From Ignavibacteria bacterium (GTDB lineage Bacteria; Bacteroidota; Ignavibacteria; Ignavibacteriales; Ignavibacteriaceae), in the NCBI GenBank assembly GCA_030693705.1, contig JAUYAB010000101.1:1-48000 (forward strand): 48,000 nt of DNA, in the 5' to 3' direction. Shown here piece by piece: positions 35,775 to 46,764 of the stretch (its first letter is position 1; every line of letters starts with the position of its first letter). Position numbers and translations under genes: made by a program. The notes under the pieces were generated by a model, which had not been told where the DNA came from, did not search any database, and was given only the letters and a program-made list of their open reading frames with translations.

Positions 35775-35845
35775 GATTCATTATGCTTACCCCCCATAGT
35801 GAATCTTCCCACGCCCGGTAGCCCTCCACCGGGCATTTTTATTTT
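35775..35845 (+). ncRNA. Candidate small RNA or leader with two hairpins ahead of ilvE
   Basis: Hairpin 1 is an 11-bp stem, GATTCATTATG (35775-35785) with CATAGTGAATC (35795-35805, one G-U pair) and a CTTACCCCC loop. Hairpin 2, GCCCGGT (35813-35819) with ACCGGGC (35828-35834), is followed by ATTTTTATTTT, an intrinsic terminator. A promoter-like element precedes it. The terminator lies 64 bp before ilvE and no gene on this strand ends here, so it ends either a stand-alone RNA or an attenuated ilvE leader. No known riboswitch class was recognised. A 12-codon frame (MLTPHSESSHAR) runs from 35783 into the terminator and lacks a run of branched-chain codons. Confidence 0.55.
35813..35845 (+). terminator. 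Intrinsic terminator inside the ilvE upstream region
   Basis: GCCCGGT (35813-35819) pairs with ACCGGGC (35828-35834), with a following T-rich tract. It is orientated to stop plus-strand transcription, although the two flanking genes are divergent. Confidence 0.85.
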
Positions 35846-35908
35846 AAACTTATTTGGAAATTGTGTAAATAGCAGATGGCTTTTTCACATTATTTCTAAG
35901 GAATCGTT

Positions 35909-36991
35909 ATGGAACAAATAACTTATCAAATTAAGCCCCGAACTTCCAAAGTTGAATTACCGGCGAAATTAGGTTTCGGCGCAATTTTTACCGACCATAT
36001 TTTCGAGATGGATTATTCTCCTGAAAAAGGATGGCACAACTGTTCAATCAAACCGGTAGAAAAATTGTCGTTTCACCCGGCGGCTATGTTCATTCATTAT
36101 GGGCAATCTATTTTTGAAGGACTGAAAGCTTTTCGTACAGTGAATAATGAAGTAGTAATTTTTAGAGTTGAAAAGCATTTAAGCAGAATGAATAGATCAG
36201 CTAAAAGAATTTGCATGCCGCAAATTGATGAAGCGTTTGTTCTCGAAGCTCTAAAAGAATTAATTTCAATTGAGCAAGATTGGATTCCAACCAAAAGCGG
36301 AGAATCACTTTATATCAGACCGATCATGTTTGGAACTGACGAAGTGTTGGGTGTCCATCCATCTAAAGATTATAAGTTTATGATAATGTTATCACCGGTA
36401 GGAGCTTACTATCCGGAAGGATTTAAACCGGTAAAAATTTTAATGCAAGATGATTATGTACGTGCAGTACGAAAGGGAGTTGGCGACGCAAAGACATCAG
36501 GAAATTATGGTGCGAGCCTTTTAGCTACGGAAATTGCAAATAAATTAGGGTACACTCAAGTGTTATGGCTTGACGGCGTTGAACAAAAATATCTTGAAGA
36601 AGTTGGCACCATGAACATTTTTATTGAGTTTGAAAATGAAGTGGCTACTCCGAAACTTACAGGCAGCATTCTTCCGGGAGTTACAAGAGATTCAGTAATT
36701 CAGATGCTTAGAGAAGAGGGATATACAGTTAACGAGCGGCTTATCAGTGTTGATGAATTCATGGAAGCTTACGATAACGGTAAATTGAAAGGTGTTTTTG
36801 GAACGGGTACTGCTGCGATTATTTCTCCGGTGGCTGAAGTTACTTTCAAAGAGAAAAAGATGGTTATTAATAATGGTGAAGCCAGCCCGCTTGCGGTTGA
36901 ACTCTTCAATAAAATAACGGATATTCAAAGAGGAAGTAGACCGGATAATTTCGGATGGATAACAAAAGTATCTGCCGAAGTTGCCGTATAA
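35909..36991 (+). CDS. ilvE: Branched-chain amino acid aminotransferase
   Basis: This 360-residue PLP fold-type IV enzyme interconverts leucine, isoleucine and valine with their 2-oxo acids. Visible are LSFHPAAMFIHYGQSIFEGLKA at the N-terminal domain, RPIMFGTDEVLGVHP, the PLP lysine K195 (GDAKTSGNYG), EEVGTMNIF and GVFGTGTAAIISPV at the phosphate-binding loop. The length matches the longer bacterial type II family (about 350-360). AAGGA lies 8 bp before the ATG. The structured RNA upstream may regulate it. A terminator follows its stop. Confidence 0.95.
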   Translation: MEQITYQIKPRTSKVELPAKLGFGAIFTDHIFEMDYSPEKGWHNCSIKPVEKLSFHPAAMFIHYGQSIFEGLKAFRTVNNEVVIFRVEKHLSRMNRSAKRICMPQIDEAFVLEALKELISIEQDWIPTKSGESLYIRPIMFGTDEVLGVHPSKDYKFMIMLSPVGAYYPEGFKPVKILMQDDYVRAVRKGVGDAKTSGNYGASLLATEIANKLGYTQVLWLDGVEQKYLEEVGTMNIFIEFENEVATPKLTGSILPGVTRDSVIQMLREEGYTVNERLISVDEFMEAYDNGKLKGVFGTGTAAIISPVAEVTFKEKKMVINNGEASPLAVELFNKITDIQRGSRPDNFGWITKVSAEVAV

Positions 36992-37020
36992 TCCGGTTCG
37001 ATTTTTATCAATAAATTTAT

Positions 37021-37052
37021 ACAACTCTTCCCACGTGGAAGAGTTTTTTTTA
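37021..37052 (+). terminator. Intrinsic terminator after ilvE
   Basis: AACTCTTCC pairs with GGAAGAGTT around CACGT, followed by seven or more T. It ends ilvE transcription just before the phosphatase gene. Confidence 0.92.
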
Positions 37053-37060
37053 GGTTGTCT

Positions 37061-38164
37061 ATGAACAAAAAGATCTTTTTACTTGCAATTATTTTTTGCA
37101 CACTTACATTCGCCGGAAATCCAAAACTCCCCAAGAATATTATTATAATGATTGGCGATGGAATGGGCGTTTCCCAAGTAAGTCTTTCCGTGATAACAAA
37201 TCCCAATTCAGTATATAAAGAATTTCCCATTACCGGGTTTTCAATAACATGCTCGGCGGATAAATTAAAGACAGATTCCGCCGCCGGGGGAACCGCAATT
37301 GCTTGCGGTGAATCCACGAACAATGGTTCAATCGGTGTTGATAAAAGAGGAGAATCTATTCCTTCTATTTTCGATCTTGCCAAACAAAAGAAACTCTCTA
37401 CCGGAATTGTTGTTACTTGTGATATTACAAATGCAACACCTGCGGCTTTTTTAAGCCATACTCCCGATAGACGCAAAAGCGAACTTATTGCCGAACAAAT
37501 TGCGACAAGTGAAACCGACATAATTATCGGAGGCGGAAAGCAATTTTTTATTCCGGAGTCTTTGGGAGGGAAAAGAAAAGATAAAAATAATTTGTTGGAT
37601 AACTTAAAATTAAAAGGGTACAAAGTTTTCGATACTTATAATGAATTGAATAACTCCGGATCGAAAAAATATTTTGCACTATTTGAAGATGAAGATTTGA
37701 AAGCTGCCGAAAAACGTTACTATTCCCTCGCAACGTTAACTCAAAAAGCTTTGGAAGGACTTTCGCACAACGAACATGGTTTTGTCTTAATGGTAGAGGG
37801 TTCTCAAATTGATCATGGCGGGCATGAAAATAATCAGCAGTATTTGATTAATGAATTAAACGATTTTGAGCGGGCGGTTAAAACCGCTTTCAATTTTGCC
37901 AAATCAAACAAAGAAACTCTGGTCTTAGTAACCGCAGATCATGAGACTGGCGGAGTTGCAATAACGGGCGGCGATGTTGGTGGTGAAAATATCAAGGTGG
38001 ATTTTGCCTCGAAAAGTCATACCGCCACAATGGTAGGAGTTTTTGCTTACGGACCACAAAGTGAAATTTTTTCGGGCATAAATGAAAATTATAAATTAGG
38101 GAGAAAGTTATTCAAACTTTTGAGCGATAATCATTTTTCAAAATCAACTGAAACCACTAAATGA
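37061..38164 (+). CDS. Alkaline phosphatase (PhoA family)
   Basis: The ATG at 37061 gives 367 residues; the TTG two codons earlier is less likely. A signal peptide (about 1-19, ending TFA) sends it to the periplasm or further. PhoA motifs are IGDGMGVSQ (metal aspartate), nucleophile S73 in KTDSAAGGTA, MVEGSQIDHGGHEN (metal glutamate, aspartate and histidine), TADHETGG and SHTATMV. All expected zinc/magnesium ligands are in place, so it should hydrolyse phosphomonoesters. It starts 9 bp after the ilvE terminator but no own promoter is clear. Confidence 0.93.
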   Translation: MNKKIFLLAIIFCTLTFAGNPKLPKNIIIMIGDGMGVSQVSLSVITNPNSVYKEFPITGFSITCSADKLKTDSAAGGTAIACGESTNNGSIGVDKRGESIPSIFDLAKQKKLSTGIVVTCDITNATPAAFLSHTPDRRKSELIAEQIATSETDIIIGGGKQFFIPESLGGKRKDKNNLLDNLKLKGYKVFDTYNELNNSGSKKYFALFEDEDLKAAEKRYYSLATLTQKALEGLSHNEHGFVLMVEGSQIDHGGHENNQQYLINELNDFERAVKTAFNFAKSNKETLVLVTADHETGGVAITGGDVGGENIKVDFASKSHTATMVGVFAYGPQSEIFSGINENYKLGRKLFKLLSDNHFSKSTETTK

Positions 38165-38445
38165 AAGGCTTACAGAGGTAATTTTTCGACTTTTAATTTC
38201 ACTTTTTAATTTTCTATCGGTATTGATTGTATAGAAATTGGCTGTGATTTTTATAAATTATTTCGTTTGGAGAAAGTGAAGTATTGAGATCAATCTTGAT
38301 TCCCTAAAACTCTAATAATAGTGGAAAGATTTTTATAACTTCTGTAGTTTAAAGCCGATTAATAAGTCACCATACGCAGTTATAAAGTGAAAGAATTCTT
38401 AATCATAATAGTTTTCTTAATCCCACTCATTTTTTTGTAATTAAT

Positions 38446-38495
38446 GCAGATTCAGCCAAAGGCTGACAGGTAAGAAAAAGATTAAGATTATGATT
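38446..38495 (-). repeat. Dispersed 50-bp intergenic repeat, copy 2
   Basis: GCAGATTCAGCCAAAGGCTG...GATTAAGATTATGATT is the inverted counterpart of 26041-26090, with a handful of mismatches. It is non-coding and lies in the gap after the phosphatase gene. Confidence 0.8.
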
Positions 38496-38682
38496 AAGAA
38501 ACCAATTCAATCTTTTGCGTAACTTGAGTTACTAAGTTAGAGAATCTCACGGTACCAAAATCATGATGATTGATCACTCAAGTTTTTTTTACAATTGTGG
38601 AATTAATCTTACAAATAAGTTGTTGTCTGATAAAAAGGGAAGAACAATAATCGATGTGACGTGAATCAGACAGACAAAAAGA

Positions 38683-38716
38683 TTTGTCCATTTATTAAAG
38701 AATCGTTTTATATTTG
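38683..38716 (+). promoter_or_regulatory. Bacteroidota-type promoter candidate
   Basis: TTTG (38683-38686), 22 bp, TATATTTG (38709-38716), 39 bp upstream of the small membrane protein gene. The spacing is slightly long for the class. Confidence 0.5.
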
Positions 38717-38755
38717 TGCACCTTGATTTCGAAAACTTATTAAAAATTGTAAACC

Positions 38756-39088
38756 ATGCATCTAGACCTACAATCAATTATTAATTACATTACAATAGGC
38801 ATCCTCGTTATATTTCTTTCAATAACGATCTTCTCGATTTTAACAAACAAATTGGTAGCGCTTAGGAAAAAGAAGGAAGGAGAAAGAATTCAGAAACTGT
38901 CTCCACCTCCACAACAATTCTATAAAAGCAGCAAGGTCTATACATTTTCAGTTCCTGAGAATTCCTCATCTCAACATCCCACAAAAAAAACAATTGAACA
39001 GAAATCAAAACATGCTGAACGATTTCAAGTTATTAACGAATCTACAAAACAAAATACCTCCACTTTTTCTTATCGTAGCCGGAACTAA
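38756..39088 (+). CDS. Small single-pass membrane protein, unknown
   Basis: Not recognised. The 110 residues include one strong membrane helix (about 10-33, ITIGILVIFLSITIFSIL) followed by a basic stretch (RKKKEGER) and a polar, Ser/Thr/Lys-rich, probably disordered tail. The basic residues after the helix suggest an N-out orientation. A Bacteroidota-type promoter precedes it. No neighbour suggests a role. It may be a real gene given its promoter and coherent membrane topology. Confidence 0.55.
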   Translation: MHLDLQSIINYITIGILVIFLSITIFSILTNKLVALRKKKEGERIQKLSPPPQQFYKSSKVYTFSVPENSSSQHPTKKTIEQKSKHAERFQVINESTKQNTSTFSYRSRN

Positions 39089-39108
39089 ATAATTTTTAGT
39101 TAAAGTTG

Positions 39109-39181
<73 letters not shown>

Positions 39182-39270
39182 AAGCAAATCAATTGTAAGT
39201 TAAAATCATATTTTAAAATAATTCTTCCGGCACTTTTAACTTTCCCCTTTCTACTTTTAACTTAATTTAG

Positions 39271-39343
39271 TACCCCCAGTAGGACTCGAACCTACGCACA
39301 CGGCTTCGGAGGCCATTGCTCTAATCCACTGAGCTATGGGGGC
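39271..39343 (-). tRNA. tRNA-Arg (anticodon CCG)
   Basis: Reading minus: acceptor GCCCCCA/TGGGGGT, again with a G1-U72 wobble, anticodon arm ATGGC-CTCCGAA-GCCGT (CCG, reads CGG), T arm GTAGG-TTCGAGT-CCTAC, discriminator A. CCA is not encoded. It is divergent from the enolase gene. Confidence 0.95.
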
Positions 39344-39475
39344 AAAAATCACTTCGTTTTCAATTAAAAGAAAGTAGAGAAATAATTCTACAACAATGTT
39401 AAAAACTCACAGCTAAATTACTTAATTTTGTGATGAAATTAAATTTTCATTATCTATTATTGATTTAGAAACTAA

Positions 39476-40780
<1,305 letters not shown>

Positions 40781-40790
40781 CATCAATTTT

Positions 40791-40825
40791 ATGAGCGGAA
40801 ATATTCTTTCCGCTCATTACTTTTT
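40791..40825 (+). terminator. Intrinsic terminator after enolase
   Basis: ATGAGCGGAAA pairs with TTTCCGCTCAT around TATTC, followed by TACTTTTT. An 11-bp perfect stem. Confidence 0.92.
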
Positions 40826-40848
40826 CGTTCCTAATCCGTACATAAATT

Positions 40849-41733
40849 ATGATTGGTGAATCCGCCGCTTTATTAACAGCTCTCCTTTGGTCAGCTACTT
40901 CTTTATTGTTTTCTGAAGCGGCAAACAGGATTGGTTCGTTACAACTTAACATCAATCGATTAATCTTCGCCACACTTCTACTTGCATCAACTATACTTCT
41001 TTTTAATATCGATTACCATCTTTCAAAAGATCAATTTTATTTTCTTGGATTAAGCGGCATTATTGGTCTGGTTATCGGCGATAGTTTTCTCTTTAAATCG
41101 TATCTCTACATTGGTCCGCGGATTGCGATGCTTTTAATGGCGCTCTCGCCGGGAATGGCTTCGCTGCTAAGTTATTTTTTTCTGGGAGAAGTTATCAGTC
41201 CGCTTGGCATTGCCGGAATGTTTATAACAATTTTAGGAATTGCTCTCGTTGTTCTGGAGAAAAAAGATGGAGTGGTGTCAAAGTATAAAATAACGCCTTA
41301 TGGACTTTTCCTCGGTATCATGGGCGCTCTTGGGCAAGCTGCCGGATTGATTCTTGCTAAAATGGCTTTTAACCTTGGCGAAATAAACGGATTTGTTGCA
41401 ACCTTTATCCGGATTTTTTCTTCCGTAATTATTTTCTTTCCGATAGTTTTGATCTTTAGAAAATATAAAAATCCAATTCAACTTTATAAAAATGATTTGA
41501 AATCACTCGGTTTCACTTTTGCCGGTAGCGTTGTTGGACCTTTCCTTGGAATCACTTTTAGTCTGATCGCGGTTTCACATACAAAGGTGGGAATTGCTTC
41601 AACATTAATGTCAACCATGCCAATCATCATGCTTCCAATGATGCACTACATTTATCATGAAAAAATTTCTATGCGCGGGTATCTAGGTGCAATAACCGCA
41701 GTTGCCGGAATAGCAATATTGTTTTTGCGTTAA
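40849..41733 (+). CDS. EamA/DMT family transporter
   Basis: This 294-residue protein has ten predicted helices in two EamA repeats; [20 protein letters not shown] and [18 protein letters not shown] are repeat signatures. It is an inner-membrane drug/metabolite-type carrier, substrate unknown. It is not closely similar to the transporter at 32206. Its stop overlaps the convergent macrodomain gene by 4 bp. Confidence 0.9.
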   Translation: MIGESAALLTALLWSATSLLFSEAANRIGSLQLNINRLIFATLLLASTILLFNIDYHLSKDQFYFLGLSGIIGLVIGDSFLFKSYLYIGPRIAMLLMALSPGMASLLSYFFLGEVISPLGIAGMFITILGIALVVLEKKDGVVSKYKITPYGLFLGIMGALGQAAGLILAKMAFNLGEINGFVATFIRIFSSVIIFFPIVLIFRKYKNPIQLYKNDLKSLGFTFAGSVVGPFLGITFSLIAVSHTKVGIASTLMSTMPIIMLPMMHYIYHEKISMRGYLGAITAVAGIAILFLR

Positions 41734-42260
41734 AGAAATTTTCGAAAATCTAAAGTCTCTAAATTTTTTTTATATACATCAAGATCGAATTTTGTAAAAC
41801 AAACAAAAAGAACTTTCTCAATCAAAGGAACATCTTTTATAAAAGATAATACTTCCCGGATGGCGATATTACTTGCCTTCTCAATAGGGAAATGATAAAC
41901 ACCTGTGCTAATTGAAGGGAATGCAATGGTTTTTATTCCGTTTTCAACCGCGAGGCGAAGGGAATTTTTATAGCAATTCGCCAGAAGATTTTCCTCATCA
42001 TAATTTCCACCGCGCCATACCGGACCGACCGTATGAATGACATACTTCGCAATTAAATTGTAACCTTTCGTAATTTTAGCTTCACCGGTTTTGCATCCGT
42101 TCAATGTTCGGCACTCCTCAAGAAGTTGTGAACCGGCAGCGCGATGAATCGCTCCGTCAACACCGCCTCCGCCTAACAAAGAAGTGTTAGCGGCATTTAC
42201 TATTGCATCTATTGAGAGTGTGGTAATATCACCGTGATAGAACCTTATTTTTACCTTCAT
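41730..42260 (-). CDS. Macrodomain protein (O-acetyl-ADP-ribose deacetylase-like)
   Basis: This 176-residue single macrodomain resembles YmdB. The ADP-ribose-binding loops are [21 protein letters not shown] and [12 protein letters not shown], and VIHTVGPVW is the central strand. Such enzymes remove ADP-ribose from proteins or deacetylate O-acetyl-ADP-ribose in the cytoplasm. It overlaps the end of the convergent transporter gene by 4 bp. The exact reaction cannot be told. Confidence 0.92.
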   Translation of the reverse strand: MKVKIRFYHGDITTLSIDAIVNAANTSLLGGGGVDGAIHRAAGSQLLEECRTLNGCKTGEAKITKGYNLIAKYVIHTVGPVWRGGNYDEENLLANCYKNSLRLAVENGIKTIAFPSISTGVYHFPIEKASNIAIREVLSFIKDVPLIEKVLFVCFTKFDLDVYKKNLETLDFRKFL

Positions 42261-42345
42261 GTTAACAGCATTTTAATTTTATTTTAAGTTTTATGATGCT
42301 ATTTTATAAATAAAAAATTAATTTTCACATAAAAAATCAACATTT

Positions 42346-42954
42346 ATGTACACAAATCAAAGTAAGGTCATCCTTCTTATCGCTGACATTAGCGGCTATA
42401 CAAATTTTATGCTGGCTAACCGCAACACGATTTCAAAAAGCCACAAGATTATCATCGAACTGATAAAAGCAATTATTGAGCATATCGAACTGCCGCTTGA
42501 AGTTGCAAAAATTGAAGGCGACGCGGTTTTCCTTTTTGCTCTTAAAGGAAAAGATGAAGAAGAATGGGAAATATTAAGGAAAAAGATTGGCGAAAAGTTG
42601 ATTACTTTTTTTGATGTCTTTGCACAGAAAATACATGAGCTGCGTAATTCGGTGCTTTGTGAAGGTGACGTCTGTATCGCTATCGAGACCTTGAAATTAA
42701 AAGTGATCGTACATACCGGTTATGCCGAACTTGTAAAGATCGGTACGTTCAGTGAACTTTCGGGGATTGATGTGATTCTCGTTCACCGGTTATTAAAAAA
42801 TTCAGTTACGGAAAAAGAATATATCTTGATGACGGAATCCGCATGCACGGAAATTATGTTCCCTATAATAATTTGTATTGAGACGGGATTAGAAAAGTAT
42901 GATGATATCGGGGAAGTAAAAACGTTTATTTATTACCACAAAAAATCGCAATAA
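42346..42954 (+). CDS. DUF2652-like protein with class III cyclase-like fold
   Basis: This 202-residue protein matches the DUF2652 pattern: LLIADISGYTNFMLANRN at the start, EVAKIEGDAVFLFAL in the middle and VHTGYAELVKIGTFSELSG. The layout resembles class III nucleotidyl cyclases. DISGYT and GDAVF occupy the metal-aspartate positions (first D present), but the other catalytic residues cannot be confirmed, so activity is uncertain. It stands alone, ending at a shared terminator. No regulator is adjacent. Confidence 0.75.
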   Translation: MYTNQSKVILLIADISGYTNFMLANRNTISKSHKIIIELIKAIIEHIELPLEVAKIEGDAVFLFALKGKDEEEWEILRKKIGEKLITFFDVFAQKIHELRNSVLCEGDVCIAIETLKLKVIVHTGYAELVKIGTFSELSGIDVILVHRLLKNSVTEKEYILMTESACTEIMFPIIICIETGLEKYDDIGEVKTFIYYHKKSQ

Positions 42955-42956
42955 AA

Positions 42957-42998
42957 AAAGCGCAGAAGTTGAGTTTCAACTTCTGCGCCCCATCAATT
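42957..42998. terminator. Bidirectional terminator
   Basis: GCGCAGAAGTTGA (42960-42972) pairs with TCAACTTCTGCGC (42976-42988), with A-run on one side and ATTTTTT on the other; it serves the convergent DUF2652-like and tricorn-like genes. Confidence 0.92.
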
Positions 42999-43002
42999 TT
43001 TT

Positions 43003-46000
43003 CTATTTACTTTTATTCGGATACACCGGTGCTTCCGGAATTTTATTTTTTGCAGTCTTCAACTCTTCAAGAGCGGTTTGAATTGCTTTGTCCAACTGCT
43101 GATCGACTCCTTCAAATTCAAGCGCCGGATCGTTATCAACAAAAATATCAGGATCAACGCCGTAGCCTTCCATTATCCACTCTTTCCCATCGTTATCATA
43201 TCGTGAAAATTCAGGACGATTTAAAATTCCGCCGTCAACAAAAGGAAGCGTTCCGCGAATGCCGACAACTCCGCCCCATGATCTTTTGCCGATAAGTTTG
43301 CCAAGTTTTGCAGCTTTAAATCGATAGCCGAAAATATCGCCGTCTGAAGCAGAGAACTCATCGAGCAATCCGACTTTCGGACCAACGTGCATTCCTCCCG
43401 GATCGTAAGTTGGAGCCGCGTTTCTTGCAATGCCAACCATCGTCCATTCCCTTCTCAAGCGTTCGATAATCATTGGTGAAACGTTTCCGCCGCCATTGCC
43501 TCTATCATCAATTATCAACGCTTCTTTGCGTAATTGAGGATAATACAACTTCGAAAATTGATTTAAACCGTTTACACCCATATCCGGTATGTGAATGTAG
43601 CCGACTTTTCCATCTGTGGCTTTGCTAACTTTTTCAATATTGTTTTGCACCCAATTGTAATAATACAAAGGCTGTTCATCGTCGGTAGGAATAACAACGG
43701 TTTCGCGGCTTCCTTCCATTTTAGGTGATGAATTAATTTTCAGCGTTACTTGTTTATCGGCTTTATTTTCAAGTAACTCAAAAAGATTGGTTACTTCAGT
43801 TACCGGTTTACCATCAACTGCTGTAATATATTCACCTTCTTTAGCATTAACGCCAATTTCTGATAATGGAGAACGGGTGGCTTTGTCCCAATTTTGTCCT
43901 TTGAGAATTTTTGTGATTTTGTAAAAACCGGATTTATCTTTCTCCAATTTTGCACCAAGTAATCCAAGTTTAATTCTTTCGGCTTTCGGATAATCGCCGC
44001 CGCCAACGTAGGAGTGTCCCACGCTTAATTCACTTATCATCTCTCCAATAACGTACGTTAAGTCTGCGCGGTGATTAACATATTTTACAAGTGGTTCGTA
44101 GGTTTTGCGGACTTTCTCCCAATTGTTTCCGTGCATGTTTGGATCGAAAAAGAAGTCGCGCATCTGCCGCCATGATTCATTAAAGATTTGTTCCCATTCG
44201 GCTGTGCGGTCAAGATTCATTTTCAGATCTGAAAGATTTAATTTTTCTTTCATTTCGATTTTTGCAGAAGGAAGATCAATGATTGCGTAGGAGTTTTCTG
44301 CACCGACTAACATTTTCTTTTTATCGGCAGAAATTTCGTAGCCGTTAATTTCGCCACATTCTGTTTCTTTTTGTTTTTTGAAATCGAATAAATAAAGTTT
44401 TGGTTTTCGTTCACCACTGCTATTCCTTTGATAATAAAGGCTCGAACCGGCTGAAGATAAATTCCGGTAATTTCCCGCAGCGGTAGGAATTTCAACTATA
44501 CGGGTTGTTATTCCATCTTCATCAACTTTAACAGAAACTTCGGTCTTGCTTTCTTTCTTTTCAGATTTTTCAGTTGATTCTTTTTTATCTGTTTTCTTTT
44601 CATCTTTTATTTCAACTTCATCACTGGTTGGTGCGAAAGGAGATTTAGTATCTTTTGCCAACGTTATCAAATATAGCTTTGACATATCTACGTAAGCATG
44701 ATTCCACTCCGTGTTGCTGTAAACCGGTGAAAAAGTTCTATCTGAAATGAAATATAAATATTTTCCATCTTCGCTAAATGAAGGGCTGCCCGAATCATAC
44801 CAACTATCGGTAAGGGCAAAAGATTTTTTACCATCGAGAGAATAAAGATAAATTTTTCCCATTCCGATCTCTTCCGGTTTTGCGAAAGCAATCCATTTGG
44901 AATCAGGCGCCCAGGTGAAATCAGTAATTTCCCATGCAGTTGCTTGCTCAACTTGCGTTACGGCTTTTGAATCTACATCAACAAACTGCAAGCGCAGTTT
45001 TTTATCATTCCATAAAATCTTTTTGCTATCCGGTGACCAAGCGATACCGAACTTATAAGTGTCGGCACCTTTTGTTAATTGAACCGGCGTTCCGCTTCCG
45101 TCTTGCGGCATCATATAAATTTCATCTTCGCCGGAAGCATCTGAAATATAAGCGATCCATTTACCATTGGGCGACCATTTGGAGCTTCTTTCATGCACTC
45201 CGGAAGTGTTTGTAAGATTTCTTGTCGGTCCATTTTTTTGCGGAACGGTAAACATTTCTCCGCGTGAACCGAACAATGCACGTTTGCCGTCGGGAGAAAT
45301 CTCAAAATTCGTTACTGATTTAGAAACATCAATCAACCCGCCTCTGCCAATGCTGAAATCTTCATTTAAATAAATTGTAACTTTTTCAAGTTTTTCAGTT
45401 ACTAAATCAAATTTGTAGATGTACCCGCCGTTTTCAAATACAATCGCTTTATCGCCGAGAGAAGGAAATTTTACATCAAACTCGGTGAATGCGGTTAACT
45501 GTTTTGTTTCTTTTGTATCGATCGCATAAGAATATAGGTTAAGCGTCTTGGTTCTATCGGAAATAAAATAGATTTTGTTTCCACTCCACATCGGGAAAAT
45601 ATCCTGTGCAGGATTGTTGGTGATGTTTTCAGTTTTTTTTGTTTTGAAGTCGTAAATCCAAACATCATCAGCCTGACCGCCGCGGTAGCGCTTCCAGGTT
45701 CTAAATTCACGGAAAACTCTATTGTAAGCTAATTTCGTTTCATCAGGGGAATAAGAACAAAAACCTCCGCGCGGCAAAGGCAATTGTGCCGGCAAATTTC
45801 CTTTTGTATCAACTAAAAAAAGCTGTCCTTTAAAATCATTAAACTCGATCATTCTGGAACGGAAGACAAGTTCGTTATTATTTTTCCAGGTCATCACAAT
45901 GTTGTTCGGTCCCATTCTATCGGAAACATCATCGCGATTCAATGTAGCGGTGAAAGTTAGTCGTTTTGGAACCCCACCTTCCGAAGGCATCAGATAAACT

Positions 46001-46254
46001 TCCGTGTTACCGTCATACTGACCGGAGAAAGCTAATTGCTTTCCATCGGGAGAAAATTTTGCGAACATCTCAAAGCCGATATCACTCGTTAGTTTACGGG
46101 CTGTTCCGCCGCTTGCATCAACGTTGTATAAGTTGCCGGCGTAAGTAAAGACAATTTTATTTCCGTTAATTGTTGGGAAGCGGAGGAGTCGCGCTTCTTG
46201 CTGCGGAAAAAGTTGTGTGGTAAAAAGTAGTATTGCGAACAATGACCGTTTCAT
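43003..46254 (-). CDS. Tricorn-like S41 protease, secreted
   Basis: This 1083-residue protein follows tricorn protease order: a signal peptide (about 1-18), WD40/PD40-type beta-propeller repeats (about 25-540, repeated SPDGK/SPNGK motifs), a low-complexity lysine/glutamate linker (about 545-585), the C1 domain, a PDZ domain (about 790-880) and the S41 catalytic core. H747 (SVGHSYVGGG), IIDDRGNGGGNVSP and S970 (DEFSASDGD) are at the catalytic positions. It should degrade peptides outside the cytoplasm. The length is typical for tricorn homologues. Confidence 0.92.
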   Translation of the reverse strand: MKRSLFAILLFTTQLFPQQEARLLRFPTINGNKIVFTYAGNLYNVDASGGTARKLTSDIGFEMFAKFSPDGKQLAFSGQYDGNTEVYLMPSEGGVPKRLTFTATLNRDDVSDRMGPNNIVMTWKNNNELVFRSRMIEFNDFKGQLFLVDTKGNLPAQLPLPRGGFCSYSPDETKLAYNRVFREFRTWKRYRGGQADDVWIYDFKTKKTENITNNPAQDIFPMWSGNKIYFISDRTKTLNLYSYAIDTKETKQLTAFTEFDVKFPSLGDKAIVFENGGYIYKFDLVTEKLEKVTIYLNEDFSIGRGGLIDVSKSVTNFEISPDGKRALFGSRGEMFTVPQKNGPTRNLTNTSGVHERSSKWSPNGKWIAYISDASGEDEIYMMPQDGSGTPVQLTKGADTYKFGIAWSPDSKKILWNDKKLRLQFVDVDSKAVTQVEQATAWEITDFTWAPDSKWIAFAKPEEIGMGKIYLYSLDGKKSFALTDSWYDSGSPSFSEDGKYLYFISDRTFSPVYSNTEWNHAYVDMSKLYLITLAKDTKSPFAPTSDEVEIKDEKKTDKKESTEKSEKKESKTEVSVKVDEDGITTRIVEIPTAAGNYRNLSSAGSSLYYQRNSSGERKPKLYLFDFKKQKETECGEINGYEISADKKKMLVGAENSYAIIDLPSAKIEMKEKLNLSDLKMNLDRTAEWEQIFNESWRQMRDFFFDPNMHGNNWEKVRKTYEPLVKYVNHRADLTYVIGEMISELSVGHSYVGGGDYPKAERIKLGLLGAKLEKDKSGFYKITKILKGQNWDKATRSPLSEIGVNAKEGEYITAVDGKPVTEVTNLFELLENKADKQVTLKINSSPKMEGSRETVVIPTDDEQPLYYYNWVQNNIEKVSKATDGKVGYIHIPDMGVNGLNQFSKLYYPQLRKEALIIDDRGNGGGNVSPMIIERLRREWTMVGIARNAAPTYDPGGMHVGPKVGLLDEFSASDGDIFGYRFKAAKLGKLIGKRSWGGVVGIRGTLPFVDGGILNRPEFSRYDNDGKEWIMEGYGVDPDIFVDNDPALEFEGVDQQLDKAIQTALEELKTAKNKIPEAPVYPNKSK

Positions 46255-46362
46255 ACGTAACCTTTTAAATTATTGGAAAGAATTTTTGATAAAACTTAGT
46301 AGTTCGTGGTTGTAATCGAAAGAATTTAATGAAGAGCGGCAATATATTTTGATAAAGCTTCG

Positions 46363-46764
46363 TTACTTTTTTTTCTGCTGCACGGATCTTTTTTCTATTA
46401 AAAACCATTCATCGTCTAACTGATTGATTTTTGCTACTTCGTTCAGCCAGAGAATTTCGCGCGGCGCCGGATCATCTTTTGAAATTACTAATCGCAGACA
46501 TTCACCAATAAATTCCTGCGCGACTGCCGGTTTGGAAAATTGGATAGGTGTGTTTGGCACAAAATCATTTGCAAGAATGTTTTGTATCGTTTCGTTTATA
46601 AAATCTTGACTGAACCCGAAACGGTTTGAAGCGCTTGAGATTATATCTTTTTCACCGTCTTCAATTTTGTTATTCATTTTTGCAACTATTAGGAGACCTT
46701 TTAAATAGTTGCTTTTATCTAGTACTGTGAACAAATCGTCTCCCTTTCCAAATATTGTACTCAA
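46363..46764 (-). CDS. TerB-like helical protein, unknown
   Basis: This 133-residue soluble helical protein is not named. LKGLLIVAKMNNKIEDGEKDII resembles the opening helices of the TerB-like fold, where tellurite-resistance TerB has an acidic metal-binding set. The remaining part, FSQDFINETIQNILANDF to EILWLNEVAKIN, is also helical. Family membership is only suggested; tellurite resistance is not implied. It lies 109 bp upstream of the tricorn-like gene on the same strand. Confidence 0.5.
   Translation of the reverse strand: MSTIFGKGDDLFTVLDKSNYLKGLLIVAKMNNKIEDGEKDIISSASNRFGFSQDFINETIQNILANDFVPNTPIQFSKPAVAQEFIGECLRLVISKDDPAPREILWLNEVAKINQLDDEWFLIEKRSVQQKKK

Larger units (their letters stand above)
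38165..38755. other. Intergenic stretch
   Basis: Apart from the dispersed repeat at 38446-38495 and a promoter-like element near 38683-38716, nothing recognisable is seen; the stretch is AT-rich with no reading frame of note. Confidence 0.5.

Noticed and set aside
35783-35821. Leader peptide MLTPHSESSHAR for ilvE attenuation
   Set aside because: It ends inside the terminator but has a single leucine and no run of Leu/Ile/Val codons; no ribosome binding site.
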